Source of the DNA: PALSA-270 sp963770915
GTDB taxonomy: Bacteria; Acidobacteriota; Terriglobia; Terriglobales; Acidobacteriaceae
Reading direction: 5' to 3'
Assembly (NCBI GenBank): GCA_963770915.1
Contig: CAVYRG010000001.1
Coordinates: 1,426,001-1,490,000, forward strand
Length of the DNA: 64,000 nucleotides
Shown here one piece after another: positions 1 to 8,722 of this stretch (positions within the stretch are counted from its first letter, which is position 1; every line of letters begins with the position of its first letter). The notes under the pieces were generated by a model. That model ran no database searches and was not told the DNA's origin. It saw only the letters and a list, made by a program, of their open reading frames with translations. Made by a program: the position numbers and the translations under genes.

Positions 1-526
1 ATCCCTTAGTCTCCTGGCGAATGATGTTTTCCACCACAACCTTGTCGCTGGGACGCGTCACGGCGAAATACGGTTCCGCGGTCACGATCAGGCCAAAGGC
101 CTGCAGGTCGGTGGTCACTTCCAGACTGCACTTGCCGTCTGTTTTCGGCACCACTTCGCCGAGATTAACCGCCCGCCCTTCCGGCGTGATCGCCCAGAGC
201 ACATAGGTCAAATACTGGCCTCCGAATTGGTCGGCGGGCTGCAGGTGCTCGAAATCGGCGTTGATCTGCAAGCGGCCGGCTTTGCCATCGACTTTCGCCT
301 TGCCGGTGGCGGCGGGCATGAGGTCGGTGCCTTTGAAGTCCACCATCGTCGAGCCACCGCGATGGCGGTAGTTCACCGCCTTGGTGGTACGCGAAATCAC
401 TTTGACGTGAAACAGCGGCGTGTGGTCCATGGGCTCGACCGGAGTTGAGGTTTGAGTAGAGTCCTGCTGCGCCCAAACACAGGCGGCCAGAAGCAACAGA
501 CAAACTGGAAGCAAGATCTTTTTCAT
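1..526 (-). CDS. Exported protein, probable N-terminal part of an OmpA-type envelope protein (partial, runs off left edge)
   Basis: The gene starts at ATG 526 and stays open to the window edge, so at least 175 residues are encoded and the 3' end is missing. The first 19 residues (MKKILLPVCLLLLAACVWA) form a clear signal peptide ending near AWA-Q, so the product is exported. The following region contains phrases such as TKAVNYRHRGG, LTYVLWAITPEGRAVNLGE and FGLIVTAEPYFAV. I remember this layout from acidobacterial OmpA-family proteins, where a beta-rich domain precedes a coiled coil and an OmpA peptidoglycan-binding domain; the latter part would lie outside the window. The reading frame with the signal peptide is clearly the coding one, as the overlapping minus-strand frame is rich in Arg and His and lacks such a start. 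It follows the lipoprotein gene on the same strand, 89 bp downstream. Function is unproven. Confidence 0.75.
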   Translation of the reverse strand, partial: MKKILLPVCLLLLAACVWAQQDSTQTSTPVEPMDHTPLFHVKVISRTTKAVNYRHRGGSTMVDFKGTDLMPAATGKAKVDGKAGRLQINADFEHLQPADQFGGQYLTYVLWAITPEGRAVNLGEVVPKTDGKCSLEVTTDLQAFGLIVTAEPYFAVTRPSDKVVVENIIRQETKG

Positions 527-615
527 GGGTTGAATCCTTAAGCTAGATGGGATCAGAGCTTTTGCCAATTCTCGATGCTTCCACAGAGGACCCTCTTGCG
601 GAAGTGACTTGCCAG

Positions 616-1923
616 CTACTGGCTCAATTGATCGAAAGGGACGCGCTGGCAACTGTACCCCTGCGCTTGGCAGGCGCGGAGTACGGAATCCGTATTCTGG
701 GTGTAGACGTCGGCGCGTCCGCCGGTCGATGTGTTCTCCACACGCGTTTCGCCATTGATAATCAAATCCATCGACTGCTCCAGGTTGTCGTAGGCATGCA
801 TCTGGCTCTGCGTACCGTTGTTCAGGATGTCGCGGGTTTCGCTCATGCTTTGCAGTGTCTGCTCCATCTGCTGCTGATAGACGCGGTCGTCGACTTTCCA
901 GGAACTCCAGATTCTCATCATGTCGCCAAACTCCGAGGGGAATAGATTAGCGGGCGCGGCCACGTAGGAAGTGTAGAGCGTCCATCCCGTCATCAGATTC
1001 GGCGCCGTGTAGACCAGCGCAAAGACTTTGAATGGCTGGCCGTTAGTTGCGGTTTCCTGGAGAAGATACGCGCCCTTGCCATTCGGCATGGGAGCCGGCA
1101 CATTCCTGACCTGCAGCACGCGGCCCGGAACGTTCCTGATATTTACTCCGTTTTGCTGGTTCACCCGGGTTGAGTAGTTCACAAAGAATGAAAACGCGGG
1201 AACGGGCTGAAGATAGGGGCCGGCCATTCCAGCGGAACCCGGCAGAGTCGAAACGAAGAAAATCAGCCCCAGCTGGATCAGTTCGCTGTGCGGACCGGCG
1301 ATGGTCATGATGCCCTGGCTGCAGGAAGTGATTCGCCATCCGCTGGGCAGGTCCACCGCCGCGCTGCGATCGCCGGCAGTCTGCCGCGTCCACTGCTTGG
1401 GCGGCGAGAGATCAAATGGGTTGCCGCTGCCAGAACTTCTCGGCAACTCCTGGCTGAAACGTTGTGAGAGAGCCTTGAACGAAGACTTGAGCGAATCAGG
1501 GCGGTCAAACGCGAGACCGAAGACCGCGCCGGGCGGCGCAAGGACCACGGTGGCTACGCCGCGCACCGGCTGACCCTGCGCATTCGCCGATACGATTACC
1601 TGCACCACTTGGTCGTTTGGATCGCTTACCGCCGAGAGAAGCTGCGGCGGTGCGTCAAAATAGCCTTTTAGCGCGGCCAGCGAGCTGCGCATCGCCGCCA
1701 GGGCGGAATTGCCGTTTGGAAGCTTGGCATAGAGCAGGCGTCCGGAACTGTGCGGATCGTTGTATGACTGGAAGCCAGCCGGAAGACCGCGCGCCGCAAC
1801 TCCCGCCGCGGCAGACTGCTCCGGTGAACTCGCGGAGGCTGTTGGTTGGGGTTTCTGACTGCAGGCAGGAGCGGCGATCAGTGCCACCATCAGCAGAACA
1901 CGCAACGCGATACTGTGGCTCAT
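616..1923 (-). CDS. Putative lipoprotein of unknown function
   Basis: I do not recognise the family. The product of 435 residues begins with a hydrophobic signal segment (MSHSIALRVLLMVALIAAPAC) that ends in a lipobox-like A-P-A-C, followed by a Ser/Pro/Ala-rich linker, as in outer-membrane lipoproteins; the lipobox is not ideal. The start at 1923 is chosen because GGGGAGG lies 3-4 bases upstream and gives a proper signal peptide; an in-frame extension to 1989 would spoil it. The body is a mixed alpha/beta sequence, and the last hundred residues are rich in Gln, Met and Glu and probably helical. It lies 72 bp downstream of the TIR-kinase gene on the same strand, so the two are probably co-transcribed and the lipoprotein may be a partner or output of that kinase; this is inference only. 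Confidence 0.7.
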   Translation of the reverse strand: MSHSIALRVLLMVALIAAPACSQKPQPTASASSPEQSAAAGVAARGLPAGFQSYNDPHSSGRLLYAKLPNGNSALAAMRSSLAALKGYFDAPPQLLSAVSDPNDQVVQVIVSANAQGQPVRGVATVVLAPPGAVFGLAFDRPDSLKSSFKALSQRFSQELPRSSGSGNPFDLSPPKQWTRQTAGDRSAAVDLPSGWRITSCSQGIMTIAGPHSELIQLGLIFFVSTLPGSAGMAGPYLQPVPAFSFFVNYSTRVNQQNGVNIRNVPGRVLQVRNVPAPMPNGKGAYLLQETATNGQPFKVFALVYTAPNLMTGWTLYTSYVAAPANLFPSEFGDMMRIWSSWKVDDRVYQQQMEQTLQSMSETRDILNNGTQSQMHAYDNLEQSMDLIINGETRVENTSTGGRADVYTQNTDSVLRACQAQGYSCQRVPFDQLSQ

Positions 1924-1995
1924 CTGCCTCCCCAGCACGCCGGCCAACATCTCGCCGTCCGTGAATCGCCAAACCTCGAGAAACCGCAAGGCAAG

Positions 1996-4182
1996 TCAAC
2001 GCCCCAGGAAGTGCTCCAGGACGGCGAGATCAGCCTCCGCCAGATCGGCGTACCGCTTGGCCCGTTCTATGTCGCCATGCTCCACCGCAGCTTGGGCCTT
2101 CTGGATATTCAGCCTCATGCTTGCCTGCCGAGCTGCCATGTCTCCGCGCAAGCCGTAACCAGCCGCTGCCTGCTGTTGTTGCATGACATTGAGACTGCTG
2201 TTTACCGCGGCGGCGCGGCTGGTGAGTTGATCCACGCGATGCTCGACCTCGTCGAGTTCCTGCGGATTTGCTCTCGGAGCGCTCGGCTCAGCAGCTTGTG
2301 GCATAGCCTGTTGGGCGTTCTTGGGCAGAGGAATGGCCTGCCGTAAACCCGCGGCCTGCACCGGAGGTTTCGCCGCCGAAGGTTTGGCGTTCATGGTCTC
2401 TGGCATCGCATTTTTCGCCGGCACGGGCGGCAGCGCGGCGGATTGCCCCGGCATCGCCTCCACATTCGAACCCGCAGTCGTCGGCGACGTCGCGGTGGCG
2501 GTTGTCGCGGGGACCGAAGGCGGCTCGGGCGGCGTATTCGGCTGGCTTGCAACCGCGGAGGCCGGCGGAGTTGTCTTTGACGCCTCTGTCTGGGCTTTCC
2601 CGCGGCCTGGCCAATAGATTCCAGCCAAGACCAAGCCCGCTAGGACGATTAACGCTCCCAGGGTCATATAAAGCCCGCGATGGCTAGGCGAAGGCGGCAT
2701 CGGCACCGCGGACGGCTGAGGCATTTGCGGAACCGGAGTAAGCTTCGCTTCCACGGGGGTTTGAACCGGGGCCGACGTGGGAGTGCGCGGCGTCGAGGCT
2801 GCAGGAGCGGCCGCCGAGACCGCCGTCTCAACCAGGGTGGCTGGGCGCGTGCTTTGCGTAACCGGCTGCGCCAGCGGCGCCTGCGGCCGCACGCTGCTCA
2901 ATGCATTGCGGAACGCATCGGCGGTTTGAAAGCGCCGAGCGGGATCTTTGGCGATGGCCATGAGAATAATTTCGTTCAACGCGGGAGGAAGCCCCGGCTG
3001 CAATTCTTGCGGCGGCTTCGGCTCGTCTTTGACGTGAGCTGTCATGATGGAAAAATCGCTCGCCGCCTCGAACGGGCGCTGGCCGGTGACCATTTCATAG
3101 AGGGAAATCCCAACCGAATAAAGATCCGAACGGGCATCCGCAGCTTCGCCCCTTACCTGCTCGGGAGACATGTAATTGATCGATCCCAAGGTTGTGCCGG
3201 TCATGGTGAGGCCGGAATCGCCACTGCTGCGGGCGATGCCAAAATCCATGAGCTTCACCACGCCTTGCGGCGTGAGCATCATGTTGGCCGGCTTGATGTC
3301 GCGATGAATCACCCCATGCTGATGCGCATAGCTCAGCGCGTTTAGCACCTGGTCCACATAGTTCAGCGCATCAGGCACGGGAATCGGGCCGCGCTCCAGC
3401 CGCTGCGCGAGCGTGGCGCCTTCCACGTATTCCATGATCATGACGAGCTGATTGTCGATGGTGAGCGCGGTGCGAAGGGCAGCAATGTTCGGGTGATCGA
3501 GGCTGGCGAGAACCTTGATCTCGCGCAGAAAACGCTCCGCCAGTTCCTGCCGCCCCGCCAGATCGGGGAGCAGAATCTTCATGGCTTCAATGCGGTTGGA
3601 GATCACATTGCGAACGCGATAAACCCGCCCCATCCCCCCGCTTCCCAACTCACCGAGAATTTCGTAATCGCCGACGCGTTTGCCGGCTTGTAGCGGGGTT
3701 GAAGGCGCCGCAGAGGCTGGGGGAGCAAGCGTTTGGACGCTGGCAGCAACCGGAGCGGGCTTTGCCGCCTCAGGGGCTTTGTCTTTGATGACCGTCAGAA
3801 TGGTATTCGCCAGGGTTTCCAGGTGCTGCTCCAGGGGCGGCGTCACTGCATCCAGCCAGTGAACCGAACTGATGAAGTAGTCCAGCGCCTTCCCGGGCAT
3901 TACCGCTTCAACTCGCAGCGGAATCACGGGGATGCCGTGGCTTACCGCCCGCTCGATTTCTTTCGCAATGTGGGCCGAAGCGTTGGCGTTACCGGACAAC
4001 ACCAGCACCATGACCCGCGCGTTCTCGATTCCGTCGATGATCTCCTCGCTGTAAGGGCTTCCCGGGCGCACGTCGCGGGGCGCGATCCAGCACGGAATGT
4101 TGCGCGCCTCCAGATGAGTGCACACCGCGTCGGCAATCGTTTTGTCTTTGGAGGAATGACTGATGAAGACCACATGCGCCAT
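1996..4182 (-). CDS. TIR domain-Ser/Thr protein kinase fusion with one transmembrane segment
   Basis: A 728-residue signalling protein. Residues about 3-140 form a TIR domain: VVFISHSSKDK opens it, CWIAPRDVRPG follows, and E46 (in YSEEII) is the likely NADase-type glutamate, with the ARVMVLVLS strand after it. A linker leads to a Hanks-type kinase at about 177-435 with the glycine loop GELGSGGMGRVY, the lysine in AMKIL, HRDIKPANM, DFG and SPEQ. A Pro/Ala/Thr-rich stretch precedes one membrane helix (YMTLGALIVLAGLVLAGIYW) and a helical C-terminal region ending in LEHFLGR. This predicts cytoplasmic TIR and kinase domains with the helical tail outside. The start at 4182 is preferred over 4194 because GGAG precedes it by 6 bases and TIR proteins of this type begin MAH. 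A lipoprotein gene follows. Whether the TIR domain cleaves NAD or only binds partners cannot be told. Confidence 0.93.
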   Translation of the reverse strand: MAHVVFISHSSKDKTIADAVCTHLEARNIPCWIAPRDVRPGSPYSEEIIDGIENARVMVLVLSGNANASAHIAKEIERAVSHGIPVIPLRVEAVMPGKALDYFISSVHWLDAVTPPLEQHLETLANTILTVIKDKAPEAAKPAPVAASVQTLAPPASAAPSTPLQAGKRVGDYEILGELGSGGMGRVYRVRNVISNRIEAMKILLPDLAGRQELAERFLREIKVLASLDHPNIAALRTALTIDNQLVMIMEYVEGATLAQRLERGPIPVPDALNYVDQVLNALSYAHQHGVIHRDIKPANMMLTPQGVVKLMDFGIARSSGDSGLTMTGTTLGSINYMSPEQVRGEAADARSDLYSVGISLYEMVTGQRPFEAASDFSIMTAHVKDEPKPPQELQPGLPPALNEIILMAIAKDPARRFQTADAFRNALSSVRPQAPLAQPVTQSTRPATLVETAVSAAAPAASTPRTPTSAPVQTPVEAKLTPVPQMPQPSAVPMPPSPSHRGLYMTLGALIVLAGLVLAGIYWPGRGKAQTEASKTTPPASAVASQPNTPPEPPSVPATTATATSPTTAGSNVEAMPGQSAALPPVPAKNAMPETMNAKPSAAKPPVQAAGLRQAIPLPKNAQQAMPQAAEPSAPRANPQELDEVEHRVDQLTSRAAAVNSSLNVMQQQQAAAGYGLRGDMAARQASMRLNIQKAQAAVEHGDIERAKRYADLAEADLAVLEHFLGR

Positions 4183-4233
4183 CACAAACTCCATTGCGCC
4201 GAAGAAATACGGGACGCTAGAATTGGGAAACTT

Positions 4234-4272
4234 AGTGGGGCGCCAGAGGCGCCGAAGGGGGCTGGCCCCACT
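4234..4272. repeat. GC-rich inverted repeat in divergent intergenic gap
   Basis: AGTGGGG at 4234-4240 pairs with CCCCACT at 4266-4272, with GGCGCC palindromes between them. It lies between the TIR-kinase start and the DUF1223 gene. It has no downstream T-run and sits between divergent genes, so a terminator is unlikely; it looks like a dispersed cruciform-forming intergenic repeat. Confidence 0.55.
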
Positions 4273-4481
4273 TTATACTCGATCGGATGGCCCTGCGCAA
4301 GGATGAATTGCCGCGCGAAGGAAGCAACTTCTTGCAGTTGTTTAGTGCTGATTCGCAAGCACTTCAGCGCAATTTGTGTGGCTTCGGTCGGGCCTGCGGG
4401 TCTGCTTTCAGGCGAGGCAGCCGGGGCGTAACTTTTCCGCTAGTCGCGCGTCCAAATGTGGGTACTACCTGGGTCTTCCCC

Positions 4482-5267
4482 ATGATGAGATTCTTTGTAT
4501 CGTTGATTGCTGTTACGTTGTCTTCGGCGGGCGCGCTGGCAGCCGCCGACGCGCCTGTGGCCAATGCGCCTTCCCCCGTTCTAGTCGAACTTTTCACTTC
4601 GGAGGGGTGTTCCAGCTGTCCTCCGGCCGATCTGCTTTTGCAGCAAATCGATCGTTCCCAGCCCGTCGCTGGCGCGCAAGCGATCGTGCTCAGCGAGCAT
4701 GTCGATTACTGGAACCATCTCGGCTGGAGCGATCCCTACTCCTCCAGTTTCTTCAGCGATCGGCAAAACTCCTACGCTAGCCATTTCGGCTTGGCCAGCG
4801 TCTACACTCCGCAAATGGTCATCGACGGAACTGAGCAATTCGTCGCAGGTGATCCGCGCGCGACCGATCGCGCCATTGAGCAAGCCCGCCAACGCGTAAA
4901 GGTTCCGATCACTATCTCGGCTGTGTCGCTGGAGAATGACGGCACGTTACGCGCCCATGTGGAAGCTGGGGCGTTGCCGGCCTCGGGCAGTCATCGGCGG
5001 GCGGATATCTTCGTGGTGGCAGCGCTCGATCATGCCGAGTCTCAGGTCGCGCGCGGGGAAAACCAAGGCCGCCACCTGACTCACGTCGCCGTAGTGCTAA
5101 GCCTGACTAAGGTTGGGAGCACAGAAAAAGGCAAGGGCTTTGCCGGAGATGCTCGCATCAAGCTGGACACGCGGCGCGATCTTTCCCACTTGCGCGCGAT
5201 TGCCTTCGTTCAGGAACCCGGACCGGGCGCCGTTTTAGGAGCGGCTGAGCAGCAATTTTCGAAGTGA
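4482..5267 (+). CDS. DUF1223 family secreted thioredoxin-like protein
   Basis: A 261-residue protein with a signal peptide (MMRFFVSLIAVTLSSAGALAAA). The family hallmark follows at once: VELFTSEGCSSCPPADLLL, with a CxxC pair like that of thioredoxin folds, then EHVDYWNHLGWSDPYSS and TPQMVIDG, which are characteristic of DUF1223. Members are predicted periplasmic proteins of thioredoxin-like fold with no established reaction. The open frame extends upstream to 4287, but the residues before 4482 are not signal-like and are Arg-rich, so I place the start at 4482 (or the next codon, 4485). No strong ribosome binding site is visible. It is divergent from the TIR-kinase gene and shows no operon partner. 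Confidence 0.9.
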   Translation: MMRFFVSLIAVTLSSAGALAAADAPVANAPSPVLVELFTSEGCSSCPPADLLLQQIDRSQPVAGAQAIVLSEHVDYWNHLGWSDPYSSSFFSDRQNSYASHFGLASVYTPQMVIDGTEQFVAGDPRATDRAIEQARQRVKVPITISAVSLENDGTLRAHVEAGALPASGSHRRADIFVVAALDHAESQVARGENQGRHLTHVAVVLSLTKVGSTEKGKGFAGDARIKLDTRRDLSHLRAIAFVQEPGPGAVLGAAEQQFSK

Positions 5268-5297
5268 TTGCGGGGATATTCTGACACTTGTCCCTTC

Positions 5298-5447
5298 TGT
5301 CATCCCGAGCGGAGTTCCGTCCTCCGTCTGGTGGAGGATGGAACGCAGTCCAGGGACCTGGTCTTTCCCGCGCGGGCCGAACAGCAGGTTTCTCGACTCC
5401 GCGGGATTGTCCGCTTCGCGGCCGATCCTGCTGCGCTCGAAATGACA
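5298..5447. repeat. Dispersed intergenic repeat with inverted termini
   Basis: The ends are related in inverse orientation: TGTCATCCCGAGCG at 5298-5311 and CGCTCGAAATGACA at 5434-5447, 12 of 14 positions pairing. The body has no credible open frame. Elements starting TGTCATYCCGAGCG and ending CGCTCGAAATGACA are, from memory, scattered through intergenic DNA of acidobacteria and other soil bacteria. It fills the gap between the DUF1223 gene and the end of the RND permease gene. Confidence 0.7.
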
Positions 5448-5502
5448 CTACGATTGGAGTGTCACAATACTCGTGCAAAGCTCAATAGAGCTTTATTCCG
5501 CT

Positions 5503-8500
5503 TTATTCCGCTTTCTTCCCGCGTTCGCGCCATCCCTCAATGATCATGTAGAGCACCGGGATGAAGAACAGATTCAGCACGGTGGACATGATCATTCCGC
5601 CAAACACGGTGGTTCCCACGGAGTGGCGCCCTTGTTCGCCGGCGCCCTTGGCGACAATCAACGGCACAACGCCAAGGATGAAGGCAAACGAAGTCATCAA
5701 AATCGGGCGCAGGCGGATGCGGGCCGCTTCGATGGTGGCGTCCACCAGGGTGAGCCCCCGGTGCCGCAATTGCTCGGCGAACTCCACGATTAGAATTGCG
5801 TTTTTGCTGGCCAGCCCCACCAGCATGACTAATCCGATCTGGCAAAACACGTCGTTTTCCAGGCCTCGAATCCACTGCGCCGAGAGGGCGCCCAAAATCG
5901 CCATCGGCACCGCCAGCATCACGATGAACGGCAGCACGAAGCTCTCATATTGAGCGGAAAGCGTCAGGTAAACGACCAGCGCGCCCAGGCCGAACAAGAT
6001 CAACGTCGTTCGCCCGGATGACAGCTCTTCCAGAGACAATCCAGTCCATTCATACGAAAAGCCCTGCGGAAGGACCTTGGCGCTGAGCTGGTCCATCGCT
6101 GCGATGGCCTGCCCGGAGCTGTATCCCGGCGCCGGAGCGCCGTCGATCTCCGCCGAGCGGAACAGGTTGTAGTGGCTGATGACCTGGGGGGTGGTGGTTT
6201 GCGTAATGGCGACAAGATTGTCCAGCGGAATCATGGCGCCGGTATCAGAGCGCACGTAATACTCTTCGATGTCTTTCACCTGCGCGCGAAATTGCTTGTC
6301 GGCCTGCACATAGACGCGGTACGAGCGATTGTTGAAATCGAAATCGTTTACGTACGCCGACCCCATGTATACCCCCAGCGTGTCGGTAATTTGCTGGAAC
6401 GGAACGTGCAGGCTCTTGGCTTTTTCACGGTCAATCGTGACCAGGAACTGGGGATCATTGGCGGTGTAGGTGCTAAACAGGCCGGCAAGATCTTTGCGGG
6501 TTGTGTTGCCCTGGAACGCCAACTGCTGAGTCACGTTGGCAAGTTCCTGCAGAGTATGGCCGCCCTGGTCCTCGAGTTCAAATTGGAAGCCCCCGAACTG
6601 GCCCAGGCCCTGCACCGCAGGCGGAAGAAACGGCTGCACGATCGCGCCGGTGATTCCTGCCAGCTGAGGTCGAATGCGATTCACGATGGCGGGCGCACCG
6701 TGCTCATCGCCCTTGCGCTTGGAATAGGGTTGCAGAGTCGCAAACACAATGGCCTTGTTGGCCGCGCTTCCGCTAAAGCTGAAGCCGGACACCGCGAATA
6801 TGCTTTCGACCTCCGGCTGCTTGCGCAGGACCGCCGTGATTTGCGCGCCGATATTTGCCGTGTATTCCAGCGAAGCTCCCGAGGGCCCCTGCACGATGAT
6901 GAGGAAATAGCCCAGGTCTTCGTTCGGCACAAATCCGGTGGGAACGCGCTGGAACACGAAATACGTCAGGCCCAGGCCGGCAAAGAACAGCACCACCGCA
7001 GCCCATCGCATGCGCAGGAAGCCGCGAAGGGCTTTGCGATAGCCGTTGTTCACCGCGTAAAGCACGCGGTCCACGCCCTTGAAGAACCAGCTCTTCTCGC
7101 CATGTTCCTTACCCAACAGCAGCGCGCAAAGCGCCGGGGTAAGGGTGAGAGCATTGAACGCGGAAATGGAAATGGAGAAGGCGATGGTCAGCGCGAATTG
7201 GCGGAACAGAATGCCGGTGGTGCCGGGGAAGAATGCAACCGGCACAAACACTGCAACCAGAACCAGCGAGGTGGCAATCACGGCTCCCGCCACTTCGCTC
7301 ATCGCCACCGACGCCGCTTTGTGAGTGTCGTTCTCGCCCTCCTGGATGTGGCGTTCGATATTCTCGATGACCACGATGGCGTCATCCACCACCAGTCCGG
7401 TGGCCAATGTGATACCGAACAACGTCAGGGTGTTGATGGAAAATCCCAGAAGTTTGATGAACGCGAAGGTCCCGATCAAAGAGACAGGGATCGTCACGGA
7501 AGGAATGACCGTGGTTCTCCAGTCTTCCAGAAAAACGTAGATCACCAGAATGACGAGGATGATGGCTTCGAGCAAGGTGCTCAGAACGTCGTTGATCGAT
7601 TCGCTGACCGCGTCGGTCGTATCGAAAGCCAGGTGATACTTCATGCCGGGCGGAAAGCGCTTGGAAAGCCGGTCAAGTTCTTCAATCGCGCGCCGGTCCA
7701 CTTCGATCGCGTTGGCGTCGGAAAGCTGCAGCAGTCCGATGCCCACGGCCTCCCGTCCGTCAAACCGCAGGTCGGAGCCGTAATTTTCGGCGCCAAGCTC
7801 AGCTCGGCCAACGTCTCTCAGCCGCACCAGGGTGCCATCGGCATTGGTCTTCAAGATGATGTTGTTGAATTGCTCCGGGTCGGTAAGGCGGCCGACCGCG
7901 CGCACGCTGATCTGGAACTGCTGTCCCGCCTGGATGGGAGGCTGGCCCACTTGCCCGGCGGCAACTTCCACGTTCTGCTCCTGCAGCGCGTTGATGGCGT
8001 CCGTCGCGGTCAGGCCCCGGCTGGCCATGCGATCCGGGTCCAGCCACAGCCGCATGGAGTACTTGCGCTCGCCGAAGATGATCACGTCCGCAACGCCAGG
8101 CACGCGCTTCAGCGCGTCGCGCACATAAACGTCCAGATAGTTGCTCATGAAGAGCGGGTCGTAGACGTTGTTTTCCGAATACACGGCTGCGCCGAAAACG
8201 AAATTCGTCGAAGCCTTGGAGACCGTCACGCCGGTCACCTTGACCGCCGCCGGCAGCCGACCCAAAGCGGTGTTCACGCGGTTTTCCACGTCGACCGCGG
8301 CGAGATCGGGATCGCGATCCAAGTCGAACGTCACGGTGATCGAACTGACTCCGTCATTGCCGCTGCTGGAGCTGATGTACTTCATCCCCTGGGCGCCGTT
8401 GATTTCCTCCTCCAGCGGGATGGTGACCGCGGTTTCAACGGTCTGCGCGCTGGCCCCGACGTAGACGCTGGTGACCGAGACCTGGGGCGGCGCCAGGGTG

Positions 8501-8610
8501 GGGAACTGCGCAATGGGTAACGTCGGAATCACCGCCGCTCCCGCCAAAATGATGAGCAGGGCGCAGACTGTAGCGAATACAGGCCGTCTTATGAAAAAGT
8601 CAACAAACAT
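5503..8610 (-). CDS. RND multidrug efflux permease, HAE1 (AcrB/MexB) family
   Basis: A full-length 1035-residue inner-membrane proton/drug antiporter. The start MFVDFFIRRPVFATVCALLI is the classic first membrane helix of HAE1 pumps. The proton-relay pair D409-D410 sits in TGLVVDDAIVVIENIERH, equivalent to D407/D408 of AcrB. Twelve membrane helices are expected with two large periplasmic porter/docking loops (for example GASAQTVETAVTIPLEEEINGA after helix 1), and the second half repeats the pattern (VGLASKNAILIVEFAEQL). It would trap hydrophobic drugs or lipids from the periplasm and pass them to an outer-membrane TolC-type channel, which is not encoded nearby. The adaptor gene lies 112 bp upstream on the same strand, the usual order. 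Substrate range cannot be inferred. Confidence 0.97.
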   Translation of the reverse strand: MFVDFFIRRPVFATVCALLIILAGAAVIPTLPIAQFPTLAPPQVSVTSVYVGASAQTVETAVTIPLEEEINGAQGMKYISSSSGNDGVSSITVTFDLDRDPDLAAVDVENRVNTALGRLPAAVKVTGVTVSKASTNFVFGAAVYSENNVYDPLFMSNYLDVYVRDALKRVPGVADVIIFGERKYSMRLWLDPDRMASRGLTATDAINALQEQNVEVAAGQVGQPPIQAGQQFQISVRAVGRLTDPEQFNNIILKTNADGTLVRLRDVGRAELGAENYGSDLRFDGREAVGIGLLQLSDANAIEVDRRAIEELDRLSKRFPPGMKYHLAFDTTDAVSESINDVLSTLLEAIILVILVIYVFLEDWRTTVIPSVTIPVSLIGTFAFIKLLGFSINTLTLFGITLATGLVVDDAIVVIENIERHIQEGENDTHKAASVAMSEVAGAVIATSLVLVAVFVPVAFFPGTTGILFRQFALTIAFSISISAFNALTLTPALCALLLGKEHGEKSWFFKGVDRVLYAVNNGYRKALRGFLRMRWAAVVLFFAGLGLTYFVFQRVPTGFVPNEDLGYFLIIVQGPSGASLEYTANIGAQITAVLRKQPEVESIFAVSGFSFSGSAANKAIVFATLQPYSKRKGDEHGAPAIVNRIRPQLAGITGAIVQPFLPPAVQGLGQFGGFQFELEDQGGHTLQELANVTQQLAFQGNTTRKDLAGLFSTYTANDPQFLVTIDREKAKSLHVPFQQITDTLGVYMGSAYVNDFDFNNRSYRVYVQADKQFRAQVKDIEEYYVRSDTGAMIPLDNLVAITQTTTPQVISHYNLFRSAEIDGAPAPGYSSGQAIAAMDQLSAKVLPQGFSYEWTGLSLEELSSGRTTLILFGLGALVVYLTLSAQYESFVLPFIVMLAVPMAILGALSAQWIRGLENDVFCQIGLVMLVGLASKNAILIVEFAEQLRHRGLTLVDATIEAARIRLRPILMTSFAFILGVVPLIVAKGAGEQGRHSVGTTVFGGMIMSTVLNLFFIPVLYMIIEGWRERGKKAE

Positions 8611-8722
8611 GCGATGAGTCCGCTAAACGGTGCTTAAAAACGTGAAGCAGTTAGATGGAACAGGCCCGCGCACGCGGGCCAGCAGGAACAGATCAAGATT
8701 CATTCCAGCAAGAGAACGGCTC

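Noticed and set aside
6172..8520. Very long open frame (782 codons) on the plus strand opposite the RND permease
   Set aside because: It is the antisense shadow of a well-conserved 1035-residue pump; the product is rich in Arg, His and Gly and has no family features. Long antisense frames are common in GC-rich genes.
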